Source: Sulfitobacter faviae (lineage in GTDB: Bacteria; Pseudomonadota; Alphaproteobacteria; Rhodobacterales; Rhodobacteraceae). From it: 64,000 nt of DNA. The translations under genes were made by a program, and so were the position numbers. The notes below the pieces were generated by a model, which had not been told where the DNA came from, ran no database searches, and worked only from the letters and a program-made list of their open reading frames with translations. The stretch is from NCBI RefSeq assembly GCF_029870955.1, contig NZ_PGFQ01000001.1, positions 2,046,001 to 2,110,000 of the forward strand, given 5' to 3'. This document shows, in pieces, positions 49,302 through 60,432 of the stretch; the stretch's first letter is position 1, and the number at the start of each line of letters is the position of its first letter.

Positions 49302-50222
49302 TTACATCTTGAGGTTCGGGATGATCTGCTTTTTACGGCTCATCACACCGGGCAGCACGACCGTGTCGCCGGAGACCTCAGCGCCAAAGCTCTGCTCGGC
49401 GATGTGTTTGACCATGTCGTTGGGCACCAAGAGCGTCGCCTCTTCTTTCAGAATGTCGACAATGAACAAAAGCACCTGCGCGGCACCGTCGGCTTCGGCC
49501 ACCTTGGGCATCTCGGCCATCAGCGCGTCCTTACGCTCGAGCAGCGGCGCGGGGGAGGTGGTTTCCAACACGCTCACGCGCAGGTTGGTGCCATCAAGGT
49601 CGAAGCCCTTGCTGTCCATGCGGAGCAGTTCCGCTTCGCTGAAGGAGGACACATCGGATTTCGCGGCGAACATTTCGGCCGCGTAGTCCGTGATATCGAC
49701 GCCGAGATCCTGCGCGATGTCATGGGCGATGGCGCGGTCTTCTTGGGTGGTGGTGGGGCTGCGGAACTCAAGCGTGTCCGACAGGATGCAGGACAGGGCC
49801 GCGGCCTTCACACCGCGGGGGGCCTGCGCCCAGTCCTTGCCGATCATCTTGTACATGATCGTCGCGGTGCAGGCGAGGGGCTGGATGTTGATCTCGATCG
49901 GGCCGCGCGTCTCAAGCCCCGCCACCAGACGGTGGTGGTCGATGATGCCGGTGATATCGGCGTCATTGATGTTGTCGGGCAGTTCGGCGGGGTTGTTGGT
50001 GTCGACGATGACAACCTTGGTGTCGGCCTCAAGCTCGGTCAGGATCTCGGGCTTTTCGAGGTCCCATTTGTCGAGCATGAACAGCGCTTCGGTATTCGGC
50101 TCGCCCAGCAGGACGGGTTTGGCGGGGATGCCTTTGATCTCATTGAGATACCACGCCCAAACGATCGGGCTGCCGGTGCTGTCGGTGTCGGGGGATTTAT
50201 GGCCAAAAACAAGCGTTGTCAT
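49302..50222 (-). CDS. ppaC: Manganese-dependent (family II) inorganic pyrophosphatase
   Basis: The enzyme hydrolyses pyrophosphate to phosphate, pulling biosynthetic reactions forward. The 306-residue DHH-family protein has the metal-binding FGHKSPDTDSTGS near the N-terminus, VIVDTNNPAELPDN, the IIDHHRLVAG DHH motif near residue 92 and the C-terminal SRKKQIIPNL substrate motif. It has no CBS domains. Most Proteobacteria use the unrelated family I enzyme, so this type is notable. It lies 50 bases upstream of the HAD gene, same strand. Confidence 0.93.
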   Translation of the reverse strand: MTTLVFGHKSPDTDSTGSPIVWAWYLNEIKGIPAKPVLLGEPNTEALFMLDKWDLEKPEILTELEADTKVVIVDTNNPAELPDNINDADITGIIDHHRLVAGLETRGPIEINIQPLACTATIMYKMIGKDWAQAPRGVKAAALSCILSDTLEFRSPTTTQEDRAIAHDIAQDLGVDITDYAAEMFAAKSDVSSFSEAELLRMDSKGFDLDGTNLRVSVLETTSPAPLLERKDALMAEMPKVAEADGAAQVLLFIVDILKEEATLLVPNDMVKHIAEQSFGAEVSGDTVVLPGVMSRKKQIIPNLKM

Positions 50223-50373
50223 GGGGCGGTCCTGTCTGTTCGGGTGGATTTGCGCGCCTTATAGCAGGTTGAATAGGCTTGTCACCTGCGCGCGCTGCAA
50301 TGCGGCATTGCGCGGCACCTTCAGGCGCCGCCGCCCTTTGCATAGCGCCGCGCGATGGGGCAAGTTGCGCGCC

Positions 50374-51054
50374 ATGAACAATCCGCGCGAAACTGATCTT
50401 TACCCGCCGATCAAAGCCTTCCTTGAGGATCAGGGCTATGTGGTGAAGGCCGAGGTCGGCGCGGCGGATGTGGTGGCCGTGCGCGGGGCAGAGCCGCCGG
50501 TGGTGGTCGAGTTGAAGCTCGGCTTTTCGCTGACGCTGTTCCACCAATGTCTGGCGCGGCTGAAAGTGGCGGATGATGTTTACCTTGCTGTGGCGCGCCA
50601 ACCGGGCAAGCGCTTTGCCAAGGCGGTGAAGGACAACGTCACGCTGGCCCGGCGGCTGGGGCTGGGGCTGATCACCGTGCGGCTGTCGGATGGGCTGGTC
50701 GAGGTGCATTGCGATCCCGGCCCCTATGCGCCGCGCAAGAATGCCAAACGGGCAGCGCTGCTCTTGCGCGAGTTTGCCCGGCGACAGGGCGATCCGAACG
50801 ACGGTGGCCAGACCCGCGCGGGGCTGGTGACGGCCTACCGTCAGGATGCGCTGAAGCTCGCGGTCTACCTGTTCGAAGCGGGCGCAAGAAAAGGCGCGGA
50901 TGTGGCCCGCGCGACCGGCGTCTCGGCGGCGACCCGCATGATGCGGGACGATCACTATGGTTGGTTTGAAAAGGTCGACAAAGGCATATACGGGCTGACC
51001 CCAAAGGGGGCCGAGGCTGTCGCGACTGCGGGGCGTATTTTAGGGGCCGAATAA
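50374..51054 (+). CDS. DUF2161 PDDEXK-type phosphodiesterase with C-terminal winged helix
   Basis: ATG 50374 begins MNNPRETDLYPPIKAFLEDQGY. The nuclease core shows GAADVVAVRG then PPVVVELKLGFS, a D-ExK arrangement as in restriction-endonuclease-like folds. The C-terminal third (GADVARATGVSAATRMMRDD then WFEKVDKGIYGLTPKG) is a winged-helix-like DNA-binding domain. Length is 226 residues. I recognise the family as DUF2161. It lies alone between a divergent pyrophosphatase and groES. A role in DNA processing is plausible but unproven. Confidence 0.78.
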   Translation: MNNPRETDLYPPIKAFLEDQGYVVKAEVGAADVVAVRGAEPPVVVELKLGFSLTLFHQCLARLKVADDVYLAVARQPGKRFAKAVKDNVTLARRLGLGLITVRLSDGLVEVHCDPGPYAPRKNAKRAALLLREFARRQGDPNDGGQTRAGLVTAYRQDALKLAVYLFEAGARKGADVARATGVSAATRMMRDDHYGWFEKVDKGIYGLTPKGAEAVATAGRILGAE

Positions 51055-51090
51055 TGGTTCCAATGCGCTCAAAATTTTTCAACGCCGTTG

Positions 51091-51119
51091 TTGACAGGCC
51101 GCGGGCCGCTCCTTAGCTA
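51091..51119 (+). promoter_or_regulatory. Promoter of groES-groEL
   Basis: TTGACA (51091-51096) and TAGCTA (51114-51119) are separated by 17 bases. The inferred start site near 51126 falls at the edge of the CIRCE element, which is how HrcA represses this class of promoter. Confidence 0.6.
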
Positions 51120-51126
51120 TGCATCG

Positions 51127-51153
51127 TTATCACTCACATGGGTCGAGTGCTAA
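51127..51153 (+). promoter_or_regulatory. CIRCE operator (HrcA binding site)
   Basis: TTATCACTC, nine bases, then GAGTGCTAA matches the CIRCE consensus TTAGCACTC-N9-GAGTGCTAA with one mismatch in the left arm. It lies 67 bases upstream of groES. HrcA should repress groESL here until heat shock. No hrcA gene is in the window. Confidence 0.9.
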
Positions 51154-51220
51154 CGGCTGCACCCCTCGCCCGGAGGGGGTGGCTTGGAAGAGTAACTTTG
51201 AGCCTTAAGGAGCTGCAAAG

Positions 51221-51508
51221 ATGGCATTGAAACCGCTTCATGACCGTGTGCTGGTCAAGCGCACAGAAAGCGAAGAGAAAACCGCCGGCGGGCTGATCAT
51301 CCCCGATTCCGCCAAGGAAAAGCCTTCCGAAGGTGAAGTCGTGGCTGTCGGCACCGGCGCCCGCAAAGACAACGGCGAGCTGATCGAAATGGCCGTCGCA
51401 CCCGGCGACAAAATCCTGTTCGGCAAGTGGTCCGGCACAGAGGTCACCGTCGACGGCGAAGAAATGCTGATGATGAAAGAAAGCGACATCATGGGGATCA
51501 TCGCGTAA
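51221..51508 (+). CDS. groES: Co-chaperonin GroES
   Basis: GroES caps the GroEL cavity. The 95-residue protein has [24 protein letters not shown] with the mobile loop, [13 protein letters not shown] and [20 protein letters not shown]. The ribosome site TAAGGAG is at 51206-51212. It is the first gene of the CIRCE-controlled operon. A GC-rich hairpin at 51160-51181 lies in its leader. Confidence 0.97.
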   Translation: MALKPLHDRVLVKRTESEEKTAGGLIIPDSAKEKPSEGEVVAVGTGARKDNGELIEMAVAPGDKILFGKWSGTEVTVDGEEMLMMKESDIMGIIA

Positions 51509-51533
51509 GCCACCCGGCTTGCCGACCCTTTGA

Positions 51534-53216
<1,683 letters not shown>

Positions 53217-53241
53217 GCCAGCCCTTTCGGCTAAGGTTCCG

Positions 53242-53272
53242 GAGGCGCGCCAGCAATGGGGCGCCTCTTTTC
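53242..53272 (+). terminator. Intrinsic terminator after groEL
   Basis: GAGGCGC (53242-53248) pairs with GCGCCTC (53261-53267). The loop is 12 bases and TTTT follows. Confidence 0.75.
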
Positions 53273-53317
53273 GTTTCGGGGGAGGCTTTCACTGGCGTTT
53301 ATCCGGTTCTCATCGGC

Positions 53318-53746
53318 CTAACTGGGCAGCTCCACAATCCGCGCATAGGTGTTCAGCATGTCGAGTGCATTGGCAAAGGTCTCTGACGGGTTCTCCTTCA
53401 CGATATAGCCCGCGACATTCTTGCTATAGGCCGATTGCACATCCGTGGGCATGTCGGAGGTCGTGAAGACGAAAACCACCATACGCTCCAAGGCGGGATC
53501 GGCCCGGACGACCTCCAAGAACTCAAGCCCGCCCATGCGCGGCATATTGAGGTCGAGCGTGATGATATAGGGCGGCAATCGCCCGTGCCGCTTCACCTCC
53601 TCCGCCAGAAACTCAAGCGCCTGCTGGCCGTCATGGCAAACCGCCGTCTCATTGACGATTTTCAATTTGCGCATCGCCCGTTGCATGGCCATCACGCTGA
53701 CTTTGTCGTCATCGACGATAAGAAATTTCGCGGGCGTCGTTTTCAT
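53318..53746 (-). CDS. Single-domain response regulator
   Basis: The 142-residue receiver domain has no output domain. It has acidic residues in FLIVDDDKVSVM, the phospho-accepting Asp in ITLDLNMPRMGGLEFL, the Thr in VFVFTTSDMP and the Lys in GYIVKENPSE. It starts at ATG 53746 (MKTTPAKF), 23 bases after the stop of the membrane histidine kinase, so it is almost certainly its partner. Such receivers act by protein contact or phosphorelay. I place it in the RcpA-like group often found beside phytochrome-type kinases. Confidence 0.9.
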   Translation of the reverse strand: MKTTPAKFLIVDDDKVSVMAMQRAMRKLKIVNETAVCHDGQQALEFLAEEVKRHGRLPPYIITLDLNMPRMGGLEFLEVVRADPALERMVVFVFTTSDMPTDVQSAYSKNVAGYIVKENPSETFANALDMLNTYARIVELPS

Positions 53747-53769
53747 CCGATATTCCTTTCCGACTGCTG

Positions 53770-55732
53770 TCACGCTGCGGCCGCCACGGGCAGGGATTGA
53801 TGCGCTTGTGGTGCCAGCGGAAGCTCAACCACAAAGGTCGCGCCGCGCCCTTTGTCAGGGTCGGAAAATAGCGTGACCTTGCCTTTTTGGTGGGCCGCAA
53901 GCTTGCTTACGATGGCGAGGCCCAAGCCGCTCCCCTCAACCTCATCGCGTGGTTTAAGGGTTTGAAAGAGTTCAAATATCTTTTGCTGATGCCGAAGCTC
54001 TATACCCGGCCCATCATCGCGGACGGTCAAGACAAGGTGGTCCTGTCGCCGTTGTGCACTGATATGGATCGTCCCATGATCCCGGTCATGGTGTTTGATC
54101 GCATTCGAGATGAGATTGCTCAAAATCTGCTGCAAGGGTGTCAGCTGCGCGTCGACGACCTGCTCCGCCCCGGTAAAGGTGATTTTGAAACGGCCTTCGG
54201 TATCGATGTAGCGAGCGAACTCCGTCACCAAGCGACCAAGATGGACAGGCTCCGGCGCAGGCTGGTCCTGCCCTGCGCGAGCGTAGTCCAAAAGATCGGA
54301 CAAAAGACGGTTTAGCCGGTCGATCCGTTGTTGAGACATCAGCAAATAGCTTCGGCTTTCGGCGCTCAGCGCGTTGTCTTCATCCTCCAGCACCCAAAGG
54401 CTCAATTCATGCACCGCCCGGAGGGGCGACCGCAGGTCGTGCGCAGCGATATAGGCGAATTTCTCCAGTTCAATATTCGAGCGCCGCAGCTCCTCCGCCG
54501 TGGTGCGGAAGACGGTCAATGCGCGCGCCATCTCTCCAAGCTCGTCCCGCCCTCTCACGGTAATCGGATGGTTGAGGTTCCCCGAGCGATCGCGGTCACT
54601 GCCTGGGTCAAGCGTCTGATGCGCCGGTTAAACTGCCGTTCGATAACCAAGCCGTTGGTCAGGGCAATCACGAGGAAAGCAGCGGCGATGGTGAGGCCCA
54701 CCGTCCAAATGACCCGGTTGATGGTATCCCGTAAAGCCGCCGTCGCAGCATCCACTCGCTCTAGGGTATTCTGGGTCAGATCGGAGGAAATATCGGAGAT
54801 CTCCACGATCATGGGCAAGTGTTCCGCGCGCAGCGTCTCAAAGTTGTTGTGAAACTGCAGGCGGGCCGTTGTATGGGCGAAAAAACCGGTTTCGGGGCCA
54901 AGCAGTTCGTCACGCAGGGCATCAATTTGGCGGGCTAGTGACTGCCTGCTGGCCGTATCGTGGATGCGTGGTAATCGAGTGATGGCATCCTGAAGATGTT
55001 CTTCGACAAGCAGTTTCGCACGCTCGAATTGAAAGGGCTGGTTCTCTAACCCCTGCGACACGACGACGTTGATGAGCGTATCGAGACTGAGCCGAATGTC
55101 ATTCAGATTGACCGCACTTAACAGCAGGTCTGGAAAGCGGGACGTAGGATTTTGGATCTGGCCGGAACTCGGAGGCCTAAGGGCTTCGGTCTGCCTTGAA
55201 AGCCGATAGGCCAGGTCATCAATGATGATGTGACTTTGCTCTTGAATTTGCTCGACAAAATCGAGAGTCGAGGCGATCTTCGCCTCCGCATGCCGCATCT
55301 CCTGAAGGCTGACAACCGTCGCATTCGTCGCGCGCCGCGCCATCTCCAGACGCTGTTCCAACCGGGCTGCCAAGGGGGCGCGATCTCCGACCTCGACACG
55401 TCATCTAAGAGCTTGGAAATCTTGCTTATCTTTGTCCCGATTTCCCGGCTGAGAGCGGAGGATGAGGCAGCGTTACCTTGCTGATTTAACTGTTCAATTA
55501 AAAGAAATACGCCATTCAATGACCGCTCGATCTGTTGGGACACGGCCAACATCGGCAGCGCTGCTTGGCTTAGGTGAGCATGGCTGGCCAAGACAGCGCG
55601 CATTTGCCCCGTAGCAATCCAACCCGCGAGACCGATGATAGCGGCAACGAGAAGAAATGCCCCCCGGAGTCGGGTGCTGATGCGGCTGCCGAAAAGTTGC
55701 AGCAGTCGCCAAGGGAGATGCATCGTTTTCAT
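53770..55732 (-). CDS. Membrane sensor histidine kinase; frame broken twice
   Basis: ATG 55732 opens a helix (RGAFLLVAAIIGLAGWIATG) followed by a long helical periplasmic sensor, a second helix near NRVIWTVGLTIAAAFLVIAL, a HAMP domain, HisKA with EKFAYIAAHDLRSPLRA, and HATPase with SNAIKHHD, DDGPGIELRHQ and EVEGSGLGLAIV. The frame breaks near 55387-55388 (after VSRS) and at CCCC 54580-54583 (after AIARG). One added base at each gives GDRAPLAARLEQRLE and NLNHPITVRGRDELGEMA, for 654 residues. The start is weakly supported: no clear ribosome site. The ligand is unknown. Confidence 0.87.
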
Positions 55733-55836
55733 GTCATCTGAATAGCGGGGACCGATTAACGCAATGTTAATCGCCTTGCCCTTAAACCAGCAGCTAGAGG
55801 GGACGATGTCCCGGCAGCGGATCGGAGGATTGAACC

Positions 55837-57284
55837 GTGTCATGCGGGCGCAGGTTAACAAGGCGAAAGTTTTCTATCGGTTTGGGAGCCGGAGTCAGCA
55901 TGCTGATCGCCGCACCGGCATTTGGGGAGGCAATCGATATAAAGGTGGCCGCGCAGGTCCGCGATTTGGGAGGTAGCGCCAAGACGCTTTCGGTTCTGTT
56001 GCCAGAAGGGTCGCGGGCCAATCTGGAGCCGGTCACAAAGGTCTTTACAGAACGGACCGGGGTCGAGGTCGACTTGCAAGAAGTACATGTCGATCAGATC
56101 AACGCGGAACTGATGCTCAATAGTGTGCTCGGGGAGGCGCGATATGACGTGGCTTTGCCCGCGACTTTTGGTGTTGCAGACCTCGTGGCCGCGGGTGCGG
56201 TCCATGCCTTGGATGGCTTCGCCGCACGCTATGAACCGCCGGGGTTTCGCGATCCTATGCTGTACCAAGAAGGAGATAGGTTCGACGGTAAAACCTATGG
56301 TTTTCAAACAGATGGCGACGCCTATTTGATGTTCTACCATCGCGATATGCTTCGCGATCCAGAGGAACAAGCGCGTTACGCCGATCGTTTCGGCTATCCA
56401 CTTGTTCAGCCAGAAACTTGGGAGGAATTGGACCGGCAAATCCGGTTTTTTCATGCACCAGAGGCCGGTCGATATGGTGGGCTGTTGTTCCGCACGCCGG
56501 GGTACCTCGCATGGGAATGGTGGGTGCGGTTTCACGCCAAGGGCTATTGGCCTCTGTCCCCCGATATGACGCCGCAAATTGCAGATGACCCGGGTGTCGC
56601 GGCGCTAGAAGAGTTGATTGCGATCACGGACTGCCTTGCCCCGAAACTTCGAGCCTGGGGCTGTTTGGAAATTGGGCGCGATACGCGAAGGGCGATGTCT
56701 ATTGTAACATCGGCTGGGGCGGAACGCAGAAATACCTTAACTCTCGTCGATCATCGATGCGCGGACGGATGGTTTATGGGCCAACCCCCGGAGGGCAGGT
56801 GGGGGAGGAACTGCTCGAAATCCCCTATTTCAATTGGGGATGGAGCTTTGTCATCAGCGCGGCATCGACCCGGAAAGAACTCGCCTACCTATTCGCCCTC
56901 TTCGCGGTCACGCCGGCAATGTCGACACTCGCCGTTCGACAGCCGGATGGGTTTTTCGACCCTTTTCGTCATGAGCACTACAGTGACCCGGGAGTGGAGG
57001 CGGCCTATTCAAAATCCTTTCTTGAGGTGCATCGCGCGGCGCTTAAGCGGGCGATTCCGGATTTTTATCTGAAAGGACAGTCTGAGTATTTCCAAACATT
57101 GGGGAGGGGATTGGATAAGGCGCTTCAGGGCGAGGTTTCGCCGAAAATGGCTCTGACCCGCGTGGCACAGCAATGGCAGCTGATCACCAGCCGGGTTGGT
57201 CGCGAAAGGCAAATACAAAGGTGGGCGCGTCTGCGTGCGAAATATCCGGCCGAGGCGCATCGACTCCTGAGGGAGATCGCTTAA
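55837..57284 (+). CDS. Tat-exported solute-binding protein without ABC permease neighbours; frame broken once
   Basis: GTG 55837, behind GGAGG 55824-55828, opens an N-terminus with a twin-arginine motif (LTRRKFSIGLGAGVS), so export is probably Tat-dependent. The mature part is a family 1 solute-binding protein: KTLSVLLPEGSRANLEPVTKVF, YDVALPATFGVADLVAAGAVHALDGF, GKTYGFQTDGDAYLMFYHRDML. The frame slips at GGGG 56657-56660 (after KLRAWG). One added G continues LFGNWARYAKGDVYCNIGWGG and joins the intact C-terminal half, for 482 residues. No permease or ATPase is nearby. It diverges from the membrane kinase. Confidence 0.87.
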
Positions 57285-57354
57285 TGGAGCCGCTAGTTTT
57301 AGTTCGCGCGCCCGGGGTAGTTCGCTCTTACGCTGATCGCTGGGAGGTCGCGAT

Positions 57355-58104
57355 ATGACGCAGCGGCTGTTAAAGCTACCTGCAGGCCATGAGCTACCCT
57401 CGCGCGAACCGCCGCAGCCTCCCGGGGCGGATGCAGAGGAATTTATCCATTTGGTGAGCCACGATCTGCGCGGCTCCATTCGCGCGTTGTTGGAACTGCC
57501 TGAATGGATCGCCGAGGATATTGAGGACGCGGGGCTGGAGGTAAGCCCTGCGGTCCATAGTTCCATCGCCTTGATGAAGCGGCATACGCGGCGGTTGGAT
57601 CGGATGCTGGTTGACCTGCTTCAATACTCGCGCGCCGGAAGGGGCCGCAATGTGTCTGAGGTTGAGCTTCGGCAGGCCTTTGATGCCGCGGTAGAGGAAG
57701 TCGGGCTGCCAAGGGGTTTTGAGATTAACCACTACTTTGGGTGCGATTTTGTCCGCATTGACGAACAGGACTTGCACGGTCTCTTCGCCGCATTGATTGG
57801 AAACGCGATCAAGCATCATGATCGGTGTTCCGGGCGGGTCGAGGTGGTTGTAAAAACCGAAGGGGCGGCCATGATAGTTACCGTTTCCGATGATGGGCCG
57901 GGAATACCGCCGCGTTATCATGAGCGTGTCTTCCAGCCGATGACAACATTGCGATCGCGCGATGAGGTTGAAGGGTCGGGCTTGGGGCTGGCCTTGGTTC
58001 GCAAAATCGCGGCGGCCTATGGGGGCCATGCCTGTTTGGTATCCACCTGTAATGAGCGTGGTACGACTGTATCCGTGCGTTTGGAGGGCGTGGCTATGAC
58101 ATAG
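57355..58104 (+). CDS. Soluble histidine kinase
   Basis: The 249-residue protein has no membrane helix or known sensor domain. HisKA carries EEFIHLVSHDLRGSIRALLELP near residue 28. The HATPase domain has IGNAIKHHDR, DDGPGIPPRYH and RDEVEGSGLGLALVRKIAA. The last 100 residues are strikingly like the neighbouring membrane kinase (NAIKHHDR, RDEVEGSGLGLA), so the two are paralogues. It follows the solute-binding protein by 70 bases on the same strand. Confidence 0.9.
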   Translation: MTQRLLKLPAGHELPSREPPQPPGADAEEFIHLVSHDLRGSIRALLELPEWIAEDIEDAGLEVSPAVHSSIALMKRHTRRLDRMLVDLLQYSRAGRGRNVSEVELRQAFDAAVEEVGLPRGFEINHYFGCDFVRIDEQDLHGLFAALIGNAIKHHDRCSGRVEVVVKTEGAAMIVTVSDDGPGIPPRYHERVFQPMTTLRSRDEVEGSGLGLALVRKIAAAYGGHACLVSTCNERGTTVSVRLEGVAMT

Positions 58105-58289
58105 CATAGGTAAAACCCCGGGGAGCCATGGAACCCCTCTGCCGCCACTATCGAATTGCAGCGCGCGTACCGCCTTATCTCATCACATCATTCAATATGA
58201 AGGAGAAGATCATCACGTCCCAGTTAGAACCTTATGCAAAAGGCATTCCGCGCTTGGCGCGGCTCGAGAGTGAGGCTAAGCGAGAGGTC

Positions 58290-59138
58290 ATGCAGCTTTT
58301 CCTTCTTTCCGCCCTCACCATGTGCGCTTTTGCGGCGAACTCAATTTTGACCCGAATGGCGGTGGACGGCGGGCATATCGATCCGGCGGGCTTTGCCCTT
58401 GTGCGGGTCGGTGCGGGGGCATTGGTTTTGGGCATCTTGGTTGCGCTGCGGGGTGGACGGCTGCCGCTTTTGCGGCGCAACAGGATCGGCGGGGCCGTGA
58501 GTCTCGCTGTCTATATGATCGGGTTCAGTCTGGCGTATCTGACGTTGGACGCGGGGCTCGGGGCGCTCATCCTTTTTGGCGTGGTGCAGATTACCATGTT
58601 CACCTACGCCGCTTTGACCGGCGCGGCGCCCACCACGCGGCAGATCACAGGGGCTGGGGCGGCTTTTGCGGGCTTGGTTTTGGTCCTCTGGCCGGATGGG
58701 CAGGGTTCCACGGAGCCAATCGGCGCCGGACTGATGGTTCTGGCGGGGATCGGCTGGGCCGCCTATACGATCATCGGTCGCACATCGGGCGATCCGCTGG
58801 CGGCGACTTCGGCAAACTTTTTGCTGTGTTTGCCGTTCATGCTCATCCTGCCTGCTTTTATGGGATCGCATTTCAGCCTGGCGGGGCTTTTGTTGGGCGC
58901 GCTTTGCGGCGGGGTGACCTCGGGCCTTGGCTATGCCCTGTGGTATGCGGTGCTGACGCGGATCGACGGGGGCACGGCGGCGGTGGCACAGCTGAGCGTG
59001 CCGATCATCGCGATCCTCGCCGGGGCGCTGCTCTTGGGTGAGCCGCTCAGCTTGACGCTTATCCTCGCGACGGCCTTGGTGCTGGGCGGGATCGCTTGGG
59101 CGCTCAGCGCAAAATCGGCTCCAAAGGATCGTAGGTGA
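58290..59138 (+). CDS. DMT superfamily (EamA) transporter
   Basis: The product is about 283 residues with ten predicted helices in two EamA repeats. I start at ATG 58290 (MQLFLLSALTMCAFAANSIL), because the first helix begins there. Longer in-frame starts at 58197 and 58128 add a hydrophilic segment of uncertain meaning. The first repeat ends near TRQITGAGAAFAGLVLVLWP and the second has LGYALWYAVLTRIDGGTAAVAQLSVPI. The substrate is unknown. It overlaps the convergent NUDIX gene by 35 bases. Confidence 0.82.
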   Translation: MQLFLLSALTMCAFAANSILTRMAVDGGHIDPAGFALVRVGAGALVLGILVALRGGRLPLLRRNRIGGAVSLAVYMIGFSLAYLTLDAGLGALILFGVVQITMFTYAALTGAAPTTRQITGAGAAFAGLVLVLWPDGQGSTEPIGAGLMVLAGIGWAAYTIIGRTSGDPLAATSANFLLCLPFMLILPAFMGSHFSLAGLLLGALCGGVTSGLGYALWYAVLTRIDGGTAAVAQLSVPIIAILAGALLLGEPLSLTLILATALVLGGIAWALSAKSAPKDRR

Positions 59139-59568
59139 TCGCCGCCTCCTCGGGGCCAAAAGCGACTGTGCCGAGGCTATCGGGCTTGTGGGGGACTTGT
59201 GCCAGTTCCGCTTGGGTGACCCATCGATGCCGCGTGACGATGGCCTCCCGGTCTTGCCAATCGGGGGCGATTTGGGCGGATCCGAGGATGTGGCATCTGA
59301 AATAGATATCCACCTGATGAAAATCGCCGCCGGGGTCGTGGAACTCATTGACCAGACAGGGCGCACCGACCGAGATCGTGAGGCCCGTTTCCTCAAACAC
59401 CTCGCGGCGCAGGTTGTCGGGGAGGGAGGCGCCGGCCTCCACCCCACCGCCGGGGGCGCACATTAGGCCCAGCCGATCATCGGCATAGGCGTTGACCAGC
59501 AGCAGCCGCCCTTCGTGCAGCAGCACGGCGCGGGCGGCCAATCGAGGGCGGGGTCGGGGCATCGGCAT
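59104..59568 (-). CDS. NUDIX hydrolase
   Basis: The 154-residue protein starts MPMPRPRPRLAARAVLLHEG. The Nudix box GGGVEAGASLPDNLRREVFEETGL (residues about 41-64) fits GX5EX7REUXEEXGU. NUDIX enzymes cleave nucleoside diphosphates linked to another group. The substrate is unknown. It overlaps the transporter end by 35 bases in a convergent arrangement. Confidence 0.9.
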   Translation of the reverse strand: MPMPRPRPRLAARAVLLHEGRLLLVNAYADDRLGLMCAPGGGVEAGASLPDNLRREVFEETGLTISVGAPCLVNEFHDPGGDFHQVDIYFRCHILGSAQIAPDWQDREAIVTRHRWVTQAELAQVPHKPDSLGTVAFGPEEAAITYDPLEPILR

Positions 59569-59631
59569 ACTTTCGTCAGGTAACGCGCCAAGACCATTTC
59601 ACAGTCGGGGCAATCAGTCTATCTGGAGGGC

Positions 59632-60432
59632 ATGATGAGATTTTTCACCCTGCTGATTGCCGCGATCTGCTTGGCGATCCCCCTGCCTGCCGCGGCCGAA
59701 AACGCGGCGGGGCGCTGTGTTGTTTTGCTGCATGGGCTGGCTAGGACCGAAATGTCTTTTGCCGTGATGGAAGCCGCCTTGGCCGCCGAAGGCTACCGCG
59801 TGGTGCGCCCGGGCTACCCTTCGACTGAGGCCAATATCGCGGAATTGGCGAAACAGACCCTGCCGCGCGCGATTGAGACCTGCGGCACCGCGCGGATCGA
59901 TTTCGTGACCCATTCCATGGGCGGTATCTTGGTGCGCAAATGGGTGGCCGAGGCCGGGGCCGACCGGGTCGGGCGCGTGGTGATGTTAGGGCCGCCCAAT
60001 CACGGCAGCGAAGTGGTGGACGAACTGGTCGAGAACCCTGCGTTCGAATGGTTGAACGGCCCCGCGGGGGCCGAGATCGGCACCGATGATGCGGCCTTGC
60101 CGAACCAATTGCCGCCGGTCCCTTTCGAGTTGGGCGTGATTGCCGGCTCACAGTCGCTAAACCCCTATTTTTCGAGCCTTTTGCCGGGGCCGGATGACGG
60201 AAAGGTCTCGGTCGCCTCGACCCGTGTGGCGGGGATGAAAGACCATATCGTCCTGCCGGTGACCCATACCTTCATGATGAACAACCCGCGCGTCATCGCC
60301 CAGACCATGGCCTTTCTGAAAACCGGCAGTTTTGACCGGTCGATGACCTTTATCGATGGCGTCCTGAATGCGATCGGCTGCCCGGAAGCGGGCTGCCTGC
60401 CGGGGGTGGGAGGGGACGATGCCAAACCTTGA
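59632..60432 (+). CDS. Exported alpha/beta hydrolase (lipase/esterase-like)
   Basis: A signal peptide ([22 protein letters not shown]) is followed by a lipase-like fold: [18 protein letters not shown], the nucleophile elbow [25 protein letters not shown] and [16 protein letters not shown] with the putative His. A C-terminal [19 protein letters not shown] has two Cys. ATG 59632 or 59635 are both possible. It is 266 residues. The end overlaps the phnM start by 14 bases, so the two are coupled although no functional link is evident. Confidence 0.88.
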   Translation: MMRFFTLLIAAICLAIPLPAAAENAAGRCVVLLHGLARTEMSFAVMEAALAAEGYRVVRPGYPSTEANIAELAKQTLPRAIETCGTARIDFVTHSMGGILVRKWVAEAGADRVGRVVMLGPPNHGSEVVDELVENPAFEWLNGPAGAEIGTDDAALPNQLPPVPFELGVIAGSQSLNPYFSSLLPGPDDGKVSVASTRVAGMKDHIVLPVTHTFMMNNPRVIAQTMAFLKTGSFDRSMTFIDGVLNAIGCPEAGCLPGVGGDDAKP

